This document shows positions 7,047 to 15,297 of a stretch of 21,861 nt of DNA, in pieces (position 1 is the stretch's first letter; each line of letters opens with the position of its first letter). Both the position numbers and the translations under genes were made by a program. This stretch comes from CAZJHM01 sp964545925 (GTDB taxonomy: Archaea > Iainarchaeota > Iainarchaeia > Iainarchaeales > CAZJHM01): assembly GCA_964545925.1 (NCBI GenBank), contig CAZJHM010000010.1, forward strand, positions 1-21,861, written 5' to 3'. A model generated the notes under the pieces. It had not been told where the DNA came from and ran no database searches. It saw nothing but the letters and a program-made list of their open reading frames with translations.

Positions 7047-7118
7047 GTGTCACCTCCTTTTTTTTTGAATCTTATAAATTTATATTTTTTGTATTTATAT
7101 ATTGTATCTATGTGACAC
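7047..7118 (-). promoter_or_regulatory. Promoter and SD of the capsid-like gene
   Basis: On the minus strand a TATA box (ATATATAAA, about 7094-7102) predicts a start near 7071. That gives a leader of about 28 bases ending in GGAGGTGA and the TTG start. TATAAATTTATA at 7073-7084 is a perfect 12-bp palindrome at the predicted start site. GTGTCAC (7047-7053) and GTGACAC (7112-7118) form an inverted pair flanking the whole promoter. The extra promoter inside a long minus-strand operon suggests separate high expression of the last gene. Confidence 0.6.
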
Positions 7119-7125
7119 CTGTATG

Positions 7126-7539
7126 TTATTTTACATTAGATAAAGAAAAATTTCTGCTTCTTCTCCTTCCTGTTTCTTCCATTTGTTTTGTTACTTTTGA
7201 ACTTAACCATATAAAAGTATCTATGATTGCAAACAACCAAATTAATTCAAAAATAACCCATGAAAAATCGAGATATAAAGAATAGATATAGTAATCATTA
7301 CTGACTATTTTATATTTACCTTGCAACGAATCTGTTGCATTGTATTTCTGTATTTCTTTTTCGTAACTTAATTCTGCACTCAAGCCTAAGAACAAAAACA
7401 AAAAACATATTGAACCAAGTATTGCTGGAACATAAATCGTAAAAGAATTAAATTCTTTTTTAAGAAAAGTATTCCATAATTGATATAAAAATAATCCAAC
7501 CATAATAACTATTGCTAATCCAGATATCTCTTCAATCAT
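7126..7539 (-). CDS. Three-helix membrane protein, 137 aa
   Basis: Hydrophobic segments lie at about residues 5-23, 35-55 and 92-112, with a polar stretch of about 35 residues between the second and third (ELSYEKEIQKYNATDSLQGK). The C-terminal tail is basic (EETGRRRSRNF), so that end is probably cytoplasmic. The ATG overlaps the preceding gene's TGA. It is the last gene before the capsid promoter in a spike and membrane-protein cassette, so a virion or assembly membrane protein is likely. Family not recognised. Confidence 0.82.
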   Translation of the reverse strand: MIEEISGLAIVIMVGLFLYQLWNTFLKKEFNSFTIYVPAILGSICFLFLFLGLSAELSYEKEIQKYNATDSLQGKYKIVSNDYYIYSLYLDFSWVIFELIWLFAIIDTFIWLSSKVTKQMEETGRRRSRNFSLSNVK

Positions 7540-7814
7540 ATATATCCTCCTGTTCTTTGCGCTGTAAAATATAAACTCAAAACTAATAAACCAAAAGATA
7601 ACAAAAAGAATAAAATAGTATGGTTATAATCTATACCTAATTCATAGAACACAACGAATAATAGAGAAGAAGCAATAAAAGTTAGCATAATCCCTAATCG
7701 TAAATCAATAGCATAGAAGAAGAACACAAAACACATTATAACAACTAAAATCAAATCAGGATATGCTATTCCAAGATTGTTTGAGATAAATTCTATTGCA
7801 GATATAAAAATCAA
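7536..7814 (-). CDS. Three-helix membrane protein, 92 aa, like the spike's C-terminus
   Basis: Three closely spaced hydrophobic segments (about 19-36, 41-58 and 66-83) fill the protein, which ends AQRTGGYI. The last ~80 residues of the spike encoded just upstream have the same layout: an acidic start, three helices with an RxxLG turn after the first, and the ending GETGRYI. Either this is a duplicated membrane module detached from the spike, or both are versions of a common anchor that pack together. Both ends overlap neighbours (ATGA). Confidence 0.82.
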   Translation of the reverse strand: MIFISAIEFISNNLGIAYPDLILVVIMCFVFFFYAIDLRLGIMLTFIASSLLFVVFYELGIDYNHTILFFLLSFGLLVLSLYFTAQRTGGYI

Positions 7815-8266
7815 GCTATCACACTCCCACCACTTCTTATGATCACCAATGTTGCAAAAATACCAATAAGATATATTGAGACAACAAGAACTGATACAAA
7901 CACCTTTATTTGTGTTTGTATGAACGAATCAAAAGGAATCAAAATAAAAATTCCACTCAAGATAACATTCAATAATTGTGGAACAGCAAAAAAGAAATTA
8001 AGCATCAAATCAACAAAAATATTTCCAGAATACAAAACCAAAAAACCTATATCTACAGCAGACAATCCACTTGGAACATTTAGTTGGTTACCTATGCTTT
8101 CTTCAATATTTTTAGAAGTTCCTTCCAAATCAATAGTCTCTGCTGTGCCTTGCCACATGTCATAATAAGAACCTGTTCCAGCAGGTAAAGAATAAACCAA
8201 AAGAGTTATTCCAAAAGCATAAAATAATTGAATTATCAAAGCATTGAATAGTGCATTAAGATTCAT
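7811..8266 (-). CDS. Membrane protein with polar ectodomain loop, 151 aa
   Basis: One membrane segment near residues 8-27 (LFNALIIQLFYAFGITLLVY) is followed by a polar loop of about 45 residues with several acidic groups (TAETIDLEG, KNIEESIGNQLN). Two or three hydrophobic segments then run to the end (ILSGIFILIPF, VFVSVLVVSIYLIGIFATLV). No cysteines or enzyme motif. It is coupled by ATGA to the spike gene before it and the three-helix protein after it, so it probably works with them in the particle membrane. Confidence 0.82.
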   Translation of the reverse strand: MNLNALFNALIIQLFYAFGITLLVYSLPAGTGSYYDMWQGTAETIDLEGTSKNIEESIGNQLNVPSGLSAVDIGFLVLYSGNIFVDLMLNFFFAVPQLLNVILSGIFILIPFDSFIQTQIKVFVSVLVVSIYLIGIFATLVIIRSGGSVIA

Positions 8267-10833
8267 ATATATCTACCTGTTTCCCCCTTGAAAATCAACA
8301 AAACAAAAACTAAACATATAATCAAAACAACTTGGAAAAATCTTATATACCATACAGGAATAGCCAATGTCGTAATAAATAAACTAATCAAAATAATTAA
8401 TATTCCAAACCAACCTAATGAAAATCTCGAAGCAACAATAGTTAATCCAAAGAAAACCAAAAACAAAGAAATAATTATTGCAATTGCAGGATCCAAAGCA
8501 CCGACATTTCCAGATTTATCAAAATAAGAAGTTATAATTTCTGTTGTATTATCTGATTTTGTTAAAGTTAATTCTATTTTTATCAAATTATTTTCTATAG
8601 TTATAGTTGAATAATTAAAAAATATTAGGAAATTATTTGCATTAGTATCTTGAGTAGATTGATATATCATATTTGTTCCATCATATATTTGAACAAGAAC
8701 AGATATGTTATCATTTTTTTGGTTATAATAAGAAATTCTAAAAGTGTTTTCATCTTCTCTACTTATGCCTAACCCTTCTTGTGTTATCGATGTATCATAT
8801 TTTCTTTTTTTGAAAATTAAAACATCGATACTTATCTCTTCTGCCTGTGTTCCATCAATTGTTCCAAGATTTATTCTTTTGCTGTCAGAATCAAAAGTCC
8901 ATAACTCATACAATTGGTCTATGGTATAAGTTCTATTCATCAATGTGTCTTTATATGCGATATCCGTATAAGCAGCAAGAGTATAACAAGAAGTGAATAT
9001 GTTTTTCATTAATATTTCTCTTTCAGTTCCACTTGAAAAAATCATTTCGTAATAAGGTTGAAGTTCAAATCCACACAAAAAAATATTTGTATCTTTTGCC
9101 AAGACTCCTGTTTGAAAATGTTTATTCACAAAAGTTTGAGTTCCTTCATTGTCATATTCAAATTCCAATCTGAGCAAATCATCTGTTCCACTTGTGTAAC
9201 TAAAATACACATTTCCAGAAGTTTTTATGTTGTAATAAGAATTATAATCCATATCATAAATTTTTAAATTTTCAACAGAATTCATATTGAAATCTGCTCC
9301 TGTTTTTTCATCAATAATTCTAAAATTTAAGACAGAAATTGTTTGTGTTTTTGATGCTGTTGTTGTATTTACGGCTTCATCTATACATGTTGCAAGTATA
9401 GTTGGTGTTCCATATATTCCACTTATATTTGTTTCATACAAATACCCGTTAGTAAACCAAGAATCAACATAAGAATTTCCGTCAATGGATAAAATATATC
9501 GTATATTTGTAGAATTATTATCTGAACATTTTAGATATGCACTTACATTTGAACCTGGAAGATTGAACCCCCTATTCACATCAAGCCCATAACTTACAAT
9601 TGTGGGAGCAGTAACATCTAAAAAATATATTCTTGTTTCTGAATCTTTAAAAAGAAGTCCATCAAAACAAGAAGCATTCACATCTACTCTGTAAGGCGGA
9701 CTTCCTGCCGGAGAAAAAGAATAAGATTTCAAAACATCATTTGCGATTGTTGTTTGTGTAGATAAAATCCCTTGAACATATATATTAACATCATAACTAG
9801 AACAAATACCAGATACTTTATAATCTATTTTGTTTATGTTTGAAAAAGAACTTATTGGATATGTAATATTAACATCAATCAAATTAAAATAAAAATTATC
9901 AGATGAAAACTTAGTATTTGTTGTGGTTGTATTTACATTTGCATCTAAATAAAAATTTATATCTTTATCGTAGTTTTGATTGATATCCCATTGATAAATA
10001 CAAAAACTTCCAGTTACAAAATCGCCACTACAATTTAAATTAGGAATATTCAGATAATCAAGAACATTCATATCTTGACTTATAGCCTGAGTATATAATC
10101 CAGGACTTTCAGATAAAAAAAATTGTAAATTTAATTTTGAAGAATCTTTTGAAAAAATTAGAAAATTAATATCATATGTTTTTGTATTTATTTTTTCGTT
10201 TTTTGTTGGGGTATTAAAATTAAAATCATAAATGATATATGGCTCATATACAACATTATCATACCATGCCGTAGTATTTCCAGCAATATATATATTGTTG
10301 TCTCCTATTGCATTATATGGTGTAATTGTAGTTTTACTTATTAAATTTAAATCTGAACCGACATAAGAATAGACAGAATAAGTTAATTTGTTAGTATCTG
10401 GTCTATATAGCATATCGAACATATACCATTTGTTTGTCTCTGCCATACCTGCAATTGGGGCATAATATCCATCGGTAGTAATATATTCAAAACTTCCGTT
10501 ATTAATTTGCAGTCCTCCATACATTTGATTTTTTCTTTTTACAACATAACTAGCAGTTTTTGTTTTGTCACTTATTCGAACATAAGAATAATAATGGTAG
10601 TTAACATCTGTTTCTGTTAACGATGTTGTTTGTGTATATTGTAATCTCTCAATAGAATGTAATTCAACAGAATAATTTCCATATGCTGCAACAGTATTAA
10701 CTACTTGTTGTCCTGTCCCATCTATTTTTGTCCAAACAGGATTAGTATTATAATCTCCATCTTCAAACCCATCATAAAGACAATAAGAATTTGTTGATAA
10801 TAAGATAAAGAATAAGAGAAGGAGTTTCCTCAT
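8263..10833 (-). CDS. Large spike protein with lectin-like N-terminal domain, 856 aa
   Basis: A cleavable signal peptide (MRKLLLLFFILLSTNSYC) leads into a region of about 180 residues. It begins DGFEDGDYNTNPVWTK and ends TAWYDNVVYEP, the start and finish typical of concanavalin A-like/LamG jelly-roll domains. The following ~500 residues are Asn/Thr/Ser/Tyr-rich beta strands with Ig-like seams (VTAPTIVSYGLDVN) and scattered cysteines, consistent with stacked beta-sandwiches and many N-glycosylation sequons. The last ~80 residues are three membrane helices and a short tail, GETGRYI. I infer a glycan-binding spike anchored in the virion membrane. PAV1-like viruses also encode large LamG-type proteins. 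A strong GGAGGAG precedes the ATG at 10833. Confidence 0.8.
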   Translation of the reverse strand: MRKLLLLFFILLSTNSYCLYDGFEDGDYNTNPVWTKIDGTGQQVVNTVAAYGNYSVELHSIERLQYTQTTSLTETDVNYHYYSYVRISDKTKTASYVVKRKNQMYGGLQINNGSFEYITTDGYYAPIAGMAETNKWYMFDMLYRPDTNKLTYSVYSYVGSDLNLISKTTITPYNAIGDNNIYIAGNTTAWYDNVVYEPYIIYDFNFNTPTKNEKINTKTYDINFLIFSKDSSKLNLQFFLSESPGLYTQAISQDMNVLDYLNIPNLNCSGDFVTGSFCIYQWDINQNYDKDINFYLDANVNTTTTNTKFSSDNFYFNLIDVNITYPISSFSNINKIDYKVSGICSSYDVNIYVQGILSTQTTIANDVLKSYSFSPAGSPPYRVDVNASCFDGLLFKDSETRIYFLDVTAPTIVSYGLDVNRGFNLPGSNVSAYLKCSDNNSTNIRYILSIDGNSYVDSWFTNGYLYETNISGIYGTPTILATCIDEAVNTTTASKTQTISVLNFRIIDEKTGADFNMNSVENLKIYDMDYNSYYNIKTSGNVYFSYTSGTDDLLRLEFEYDNEGTQTFVNKHFQTGVLAKDTNIFLCGFELQPYYEMIFSSGTEREILMKNIFTSCYTLAAYTDIAYKDTLMNRTYTIDQLYELWTFDSDSKRINLGTIDGTQAEEISIDVLIFKKRKYDTSITQEGLGISREDENTFRISYYNQKNDNISVLVQIYDGTNMIYQSTQDTNANNFLIFFNYSTITIENNLIKIELTLTKSDNTTEIITSYFDKSGNVGALDPAIAIIISLFLVFFGLTIVASRFSLGWFGILIILISLFITTLAIPVWYIRFFQVVLIICLVFVLLIFKGETGRYI

Positions 10834-10903
10834 TTTCTCTCCTCCTCTTTTTTTATTTTATTTTTTTTTTTTGTTTTTTGGTTTTTTTTACAAAACGAAT
10901 AAT

Positions 10904-10933
10904 TTATTTCTTTTTTTTTCTTTTTTTTGGCAT
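10904..10933 (-). CDS. Lysine-only minigene MPKKRKKKK, possibly frameshifted
   Basis: An ATG at 10933 has a strong GGAGGAG site eight bases upstream and encodes just nine residues before TAA. The frame runs through A8 and A9 tracts on the minus strand. One extra A in the A9 tract (or a -1 slip there) would instead give a 34-residue Lys-rich protein (MPKKRKKKEINYSFCKKN...). Its TGA then overlaps the spike gene's ATG as ATGA, exactly like the other junctions in this operon. So either a slippage-dependent gene or a homopolymer sequencing error is likely. A small basic DNA-binding virion peptide would fit, but that is inference. Confidence 0.4.
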   Translation of the reverse strand: MPKKRKKKK

Positions 10934-10963
10934 TATTGTCTCCTCCTTTTTTTTTAAGCTGAA

Positions 10964-11338
10964 TCATCTGAACACCCCTTGACTTTCAACTTGCATTCGT
11001 GAATATAAAAAACCAATCATTAAAATAAGCAAGATAATAATAATCCAAGAATATTGAACAAATACAGACATAATAGTCATTTGACTTTCATAACTTTCTC
11101 CTGCCGAACTCAAAGCTGTTTGGACATTTTCTTTTATTTTTGGATTTGTAATTCCTAATGCTCCAGCATTAGCATCGTTTATAATTTTTTCTCCTTGTGA
11201 ATAAATTTTCGTTGTAAATTGCATATACATAGGAATAGCGACAGAGAAAAACAAAACAAGCATTACTAAAATAATAAATAAAAATACTGAGAAAGTAATA
11301 ACTCCTCTTTCGCCAATTTTTTTTCTTTTTTTTTCCAT
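10964..11338 (-). CDS. Two-helix membrane protein, capsid paralogue, 124 aa
   Basis: A basic N-terminus (MEKKRKKIGERG) leads into helix 1 (about 13-36). A polar loop of about 55 residues, helix 2 (about 96-113) and a short tail follow. The loop carries GIT-x3-IK-x2-VQT with SY eight residues on, the same as in the 113-residue protein at 6702, in the same place relative to the helices. The two are therefore paralogues: probably major and minor capsid proteins. The charged GERG before the first helix also resembles a class III (prepilin) signal, relevant to the peptidase-like gene at 3011. The SD is GAGGT before the ATG at 11338. Confidence 0.75.
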   Translation of the reverse strand: MEKKRKKIGERGVITFSVFLFIILVMLVLFFSVAIPMYMQFTTKIYSQGEKIINDANAGALGITNPKIKENVQTALSSAGESYESQMTIMSVFVQYSWIIIILLILMIGFLYSRMQVESQGVFR

Positions 11339-11347
11339 CGTTAAACC

Positions 11348-13282
11348 TCAGATTCTTTTCTTGAATAAAATAAAGGGTTGTATTACTTTGGGAATTTTTT
11401 GTGTTTGTTTTGTTTTTTTACTTATATTTTTTTTAACTAAATAAGGTATATCTTTTTGAATTCCTGCAACTGAAGATATAGCTTTTTTTGCTGCCAATAA
11501 TTCATTTTTATAAAATAAATTCTTTCCTTGTTTTCCACCTTTTTCTCCTGTTCCTCCAACACTTGGGAAAGGCAAAGGCAACCCACCTAAACCGGCAGGA
11601 AACACAGAAACAGGGACATTTGTTTTTGTTACATTTTTGGTTACATCAGAAAAAGTTTCTTCTTTTGTTTTTTCTCTAACTTCTGTTGCTAAAGACATAA
11701 AATTAGATTCTTCAGAAAATGTTTGGTCTGGAACTTTATCTGGAATTGGTTCTGTTGTGTCTGGAACTTTATCAGGAATATTATTAGTAAATCGATTTAT
11801 AACAACATTTTTGCTTTTTGTTATTTCTCTTTGATTTTCTTTTTGAGGTGTAGACGAAAACAAATTATTAAATGGATTTACAACAACAGTTCTTATTTTT
11901 TGTGTTCCTTTTGATATTGTTTTAGAAGATTTTGATAAAATAGATGGTAATTTCGCAGCTATATAATCAGCAGGTGCTTCTCCTGGGTCTGCAATATCTA
12001 CTGCATATTTCACAATTTTTCCAGATGAACGAACAAGACTTGAAGCTAAATTTTTTTTTGGTAACTTAGATGCTGAACGAATGAACCCACCAGGTATTGG
12101 AGCAAATACTGCTCCTGCTATACCCCATACATTTCCTTCTTCTAAACTTACTGGTTGATTTCTTGATCCTTTCGTTACATAATATGTTGCTGTTCCTTCT
12201 GTATATCCTCCAACAGCAAAACCAGGATATGATTTCAAAAAAGAAGCTGTTGCTGGTTTTTTTATCTCTAAATTTGTAATGAATTTTGTTTTTCCTAAAA
12301 ATGTCTCAGAAGCTTTTACGGCTCTTGCACCAGAGAGTTCTCCAGCTAATTCAGACATACCAACAGTTGCTGCTGTTTCTCCTAAGGCAGTTCCTATTCC
12401 TGTTATCTCTGATACTCTTTTACTTAGTGTTCTTTTTTCTGCAATTGTCAAATTCGGATAATCTTTTGCAAGTTGTTGCATAATTCTTGTTTGAATGTAT
12501 AACCTACCTTCTTCTTGAGAAGGCAAACCTTTTATATTTAAAAAAGGGACTGCTGTTGAACCTGGCGATGCAATAGCAAAAGAGCCAACTATGCTTCCTA
12601 TATCGCCATAATTTTCTTTTGCTTTAGTAGAATAATATTCTTCGTGTGCTTCATAAGCAATTTGTTGTGCTCTAAGATATGCTTCTTTATTTTGTTTTGC
12701 TTTTTCTAAAATTTTTTTCTCTTCTTGTGTAGATAAAGATTCTACTGCTCCTTTCCCAAATTGTGCTGGTATCGAAGCAATTCCTGCTAAGTTCTCTGCC
12801 AATTTTTGTCCTGCTTCTGTTTTTAGAACTTCTTTCTTAATTATTTCTCTTGATTTTTCTCCACGATTCAAACCTAAAACAGTTCCAAAAACTAAATCTG
12901 AAGATTTTTCCATAGCTGTTTGAAAAATAGGTTTTGTTTCTGTTGTTTTTGCTGAAGAAGTAGAAGAAGCAGGAGAATATATTATTGGTGTTTTTATTGT
13001 TGTTTTTGCTGAAGAAGTAGAAGAAGCATCTTGTGTTATTAATGATTCTACTTTATCTGGAGCAACAGACATGCTTAATCCTTCTTTTGTTGTGTATACT
13101 CCTGTGTTTTTATTATATGTTCCTCCTGTAGAAGTAGTCACTATATTGTCATAATATTCTTTTGTTTGGGGGCCATATAAAGGGATAGTTTTTGTTGTTG
13201 TAGTAGTTGGTGTTGTTTTTACCTTAACAGTTATTTTTGGATTTGTGTTTTGAGTTGAAGCTATACTACCTATATCTACCAC
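11348..13282 (-). CDS. Large repeat-containing virion-type protein, 644 aa
   Basis: The start is GTG at 13282, overlapping the previous gene by 17 bases; no good in-frame ATG lies near. The first ~120 residues are Thr/Ser-rich and disordered-looking, with SSTSSAKTT repeated. A helical Lys/Glu/Gln region follows (about 130-235), then a Gly/Ala-rich middle with several weakly hydrophobic stretches (GTALGETAATVGMSELAGEL, AGAVFAPIPGG). A PDKVPD repeat lies near residue 510, and a proline/glycine stretch (LGGLPLPFPSVGGTGEKGG) precedes a basic C-terminus. No enzyme motif is seen. Size, low complexity and position between ATPase and capsid paralogue suggest an internal or membrane-penetrating virion protein. 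Family not recognised. Confidence 0.78.
   Translation of the reverse strand: MVDIGSIASTQNTNPKITVKVKTTPTTTTTKTIPLYGPQTKEYYDNIVTTSTGGTYNKNTGVYTTKEGLSMSVAPDKVESLITQDASSTSSAKTTIKTPIIYSPASSTSSAKTTETKPIFQTAMEKSSDLVFGTVLGLNRGEKSREIIKKEVLKTEAGQKLAENLAGIASIPAQFGKGAVESLSTQEEKKILEKAKQNKEAYLRAQQIAYEAHEEYYSTKAKENYGDIGSIVGSFAIASPGSTAVPFLNIKGLPSQEEGRLYIQTRIMQQLAKDYPNLTIAEKRTLSKRVSEITGIGTALGETAATVGMSELAGELSGARAVKASETFLGKTKFITNLEIKKPATASFLKSYPGFAVGGYTEGTATYYVTKGSRNQPVSLEEGNVWGIAGAVFAPIPGGFIRSASKLPKKNLASSLVRSSGKIVKYAVDIADPGEAPADYIAAKLPSILSKSSKTISKGTQKIRTVVVNPFNNLFSSTPQKENQREITKSKNVVINRFTNNIPDKVPDTTEPIPDKVPDQTFSEESNFMSLATEVREKTKEETFSDVTKNVTKTNVPVSVFPAGLGGLPLPFPSVGGTGEKGGKQGKNLFYKNELLAAKKAISSVAGIQKDIPYLVKKNISKKTKQTQKIPKVIQPFILFKKRI
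12941..13028. repeat. 31-bp perfect direct repeat within the 644-aa gene
   Basis: The 31 bases 12941-12971 recur exactly at 12998-13028, 57 bp apart. They encode SSTSSAKTT twice on the minus strand. Because codons as well as residues are identical, this is a recent duplication or a gene-conversion tract in a disordered N-terminal region. Confidence 0.85.
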
Positions 13283-13703
13283 CCTTTGATATCATTCTCC
13301 CAATATATGAATACCTATCTGCAACATCTATTTTTATTTTTGCCAAATTCAATAAATTTTTATTTATTGTTCCAGAGGATATTTTTTCGATTTCAAAAAA
13401 AGCTTTGCTATCTGATATTTTTCCTTGATTATTTGCTATTGCTATTTTTTGTAATTTATTTAATTTAGGAATTGCTGACGGATTTTCTCTTTCTGCTATT
13501 TTTTTTAAAATTAAAAATCTACCATTAATCTCGCCAGTTGTTGTTTTATCATATTGTCCAAAATTCCTTGTTAGCATTTTGGAATTTAAAGAATCGTAAG
13601 CTGTTGCAAACCCTCCTAACACAAGCTCTCTTTTAGAATCGATTTTATTTGTGCAAGGTATTTGTGCTATGCTATTTTTTCCAAAATAAATATTTTTTCT
13701 CAT
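13266..13703 (-). CDS. Unknown protein, 145 aa
   Basis: No membrane segment or signal peptide. The N-terminal half is mixed strand and coil with one cysteine (AQIPCTNKIDSKRELVLGGF). The C-terminal half is basic helix (LNKLQKIAIANNQGKI, NKNLLNLAKIKIDVADRY) ending RMISKGGRYR. The ATG at 13703 lies 24 bases after the previous stop, with only a weak GAAGATG-type site. Its stop overlaps the 644-residue gene. It is likely a small structural or assembly protein by position. Family not recognised. Confidence 0.78.
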   Translation of the reverse strand: MRKNIYFGKNSIAQIPCTNKIDSKRELVLGGFATAYDSLNSKMLTRNFGQYDKTTTGEINGRFLILKKIAERENPSAIPKLNKLQKIAIANNQGKISDSKAFFEIEKISSGTINKNLLNLAKIKIDVADRYSYIGRMISKGGRYR

Positions 13704-13727
13704 TATAATAACATCTTCTTTCTGTTT

Positions 13728-14210
13728 TTATATCTTATCGCTCTGTGGGTTGTATTTGTCATCTTCTTCTTCAAGAACCAAAATTCCTTCTTCTTCTGCT
13801 TCTAATAATTGGGTAGACATAGAAACAGATAATTCTTTGGGTGTTGATGAGAAAATTTTATTTAGAATTGCTTCTAATCTTATGAGATATCTTTCGTATT
13901 TTGCAGTAGAATCATTAAGTGGAAGATTTTCTTTTTTTAATTTTTGATTGTATATTTCTATTTTGTTTTTTATTATTTCCAAATCTGATTCTGTTATTGT
14001 TTTTTTTGCTTTTGCGATAATTTCTAAATTTCTAACTTCTAACCCAAATAATTCAATTACATCTGTTACATTTTTTCCTGCTTCTATCGAACTACGAACT
14101 ACGGACAATATATTCATAATAGACATGTTGAGATATAGATCTACATTTAATATTGCTTTTGGATTTTCGAATTCATAAGATTTCGTCTTGACTGATTTTT
14201 TTTGGAACAT
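13728..14210 (-). CDS. Unknown helical protein with acidic tail, 160 aa
   Basis: The ATG at 14210 (MFQKKSVKTKSYEF) is chosen because AGAGGTG lies six bases before it. An upstream ATG at 14234 would only lengthen the overlap with the ATPase gene. The product is mostly helical (NMSIMNILSVVRSSIEAGKN, SDLEIIKNKIEIYNQKLKKE) and ends in a strongly acidic tail (AEEEGILVLEEEDDKY). Acidic tails occur on scaffolding and nucleic-acid-mimicking partners; here it could bind the ATPase whose gene it overlaps by 38 bases. Function unknown. Confidence 0.75.
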   Translation of the reverse strand: MFQKKSVKTKSYEFENPKAILNVDLYLNMSIMNILSVVRSSIEAGKNVTDVIELFGLEVRNLEIIAKAKKTITESDLEIIKNKIEIYNQKLKKENLPLNDSTAKYERYLIRLEAILNKIFSSTPKELSVSMSTQLLEAEEEGILVLEEEDDKYNPQSDKI

Positions 14211-15168
14211 ATAAAACACCTCTGTATTCTTCATTCAATCTTGTTTCTATTTCTTTAAATTCTTCTCTTGATAAGCCATATAATATCTTTACATCTTCTT
14301 TTAATTTAATTTTAATTCCTTTTCTTTTAATTAGACTATCGTATAGATTAGGTTTTTCTTTCCATTGTTGTATTATTGTTGTTGTTCTGTTATTTGTATC
14401 GCCATATTTTTTTTTCATTTGTTCCATTAATTTAGACAAATCAGATTGAATCATTTTACTTTTTGCTTCAAATGAATCTCTTTCATAAGGTTCAGCAATT
14501 TCTTTTCTTAGTTTTCCCATTTCGAAAGTTTTGAAATCAAAAGGTGTCATTATATTTTCATCGTTTCTAAAAAAACCTTTTATTTTTCTTCCTCCTATTT
14601 TAGTTCTATTTAAATCCTTAAAATCAATTTTTTCGTAAGTTTCATAAAAATAAACTTTTGTTTTAGAATAGTGCGGTCTTTCACATATTCCATAATAAGT
14701 AAGACTTTTTCTTGAATTCATTGTCAAATCGCCCATAAATTGAGTAACAAGGAATACACACATTGGTTTAACCCTTCTGCTTTGATTAAGTATTTTGTTG
14801 GTCGCTTGTGTAAGGTATTGTTGCCATTCATAGGCCGACAATAAATTAGATGCTTCATCTAACAAAACACAATGTAAATCTTTGTATTCTTTATCGTATA
14901 ATATTTTATCTATTTTCTCTGAAAAATCCAAAGGTGTATGTATTGTTGCTATTCTTGAATATTGAGCAAAATCAGAACCTAATTGTTCTTGTATGATATC
15001 AGAGAATTGCAAAGCACTCCAAGATTTACCTTCTCCAGATTGTCCGCAAAAAAGAGTCTTTGTTGGTTTGTTTTTTTTTATTCTTCTAATATATAATCTA
15101 TCAATCATTAGTTTCTTTAGTTCTTCATCAGTTTTGAAATTTGGCAGAATAAAAAAATTTTGGGGCAT
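14173..15168 (-). CDS. P-loop morphogenesis/packaging ATPase, 331 aa
   Basis: Walker A is GQSGEGKS (residues 42-49). Walker B is CVLLDEA (100-106), ending in the Asp-Glu pair. A sensor-like segment FLVTQ (139-143) follows an arginine pair at 131-132 (NQSRRVKP). This order suits the FtsK/HerA and Zot-like ATPases that archaeal spindle-shaped and filamentous viruses use for DNA packaging or particle extrusion. No N-terminal membrane helix is present, so it is probably cytoplasmic. The C-terminal half (about 170-331) is charged, without a recognised domain. It heads the structural operon. A TATA box (TTTTATAATA, about 15213-15222 on the minus strand) lies about 50 bases upstream of the ATG. Confidence 0.85.
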   Translation of the reverse strand: MPQNFFILPNFKTDEELKKLMIDRLYIRRIKKNKPTKTLFCGQSGEGKSWSALQFSDIIQEQLGSDFAQYSRIATIHTPLDFSEKIDKILYDKEYKDLHCVLLDEASNLLSAYEWQQYLTQATNKILNQSRRVKPMCVFLVTQFMGDLTMNSRKSLTYYGICERPHYSKTKVYFYETYEKIDFKDLNRTKIGGRKIKGFFRNDENIMTPFDFKTFEMGKLRKEIAEPYERDSFEAKSKMIQSDLSKLMEQMKKKYGDTNNRTTTIIQQWKEKPNLYDSLIKRKGIKIKLKEDVKILYGLSREEFKEIETRLNEEYRGVLYVPKKISQDEIL

Positions 15169-15212
15169 AACATCTGAAAATACAAGAAGTTTAAAAGAAT
15201 ATCTATTCTAAT

Positions 15213-15274
15213 ATTATAAAACCTTATGATTTTGCTAAAATTATAAGTTTTTCGCAAAACTATACTTTTGCGAA
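15213..15274. promoter_or_regulatory. Divergent promoters with TTCGCAAAA inverted repeat
   Basis: A minus-strand TATA box near 15213-15222 serves the ATPase operon. A plus-strand box, AAATTATAAG (about 15238-15247), serves the integrase unit. TTCGCAAAA (15251-15259) and TTTTGCGAA (15266-15274) are perfect 9-bp arms around CTATAC. They lie between the plus-strand TATA box and its predicted start, the classic place for a repressor. The spacing of six also resembles a tyrosine-recombinase core, so an attachment site is the alternative reading. Confidence 0.6.
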
Positions 15275-15297
15275 GGGAAAAACAAGAGGGAATAATT

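Noticed and set aside
10851..10928. Long T-runs as an intrinsic terminator inside the structural operon
   Set aside because: They are A-rich coding-like tracts on the transcribed minus strand, where they read as A-runs, so they would not terminate the operon.
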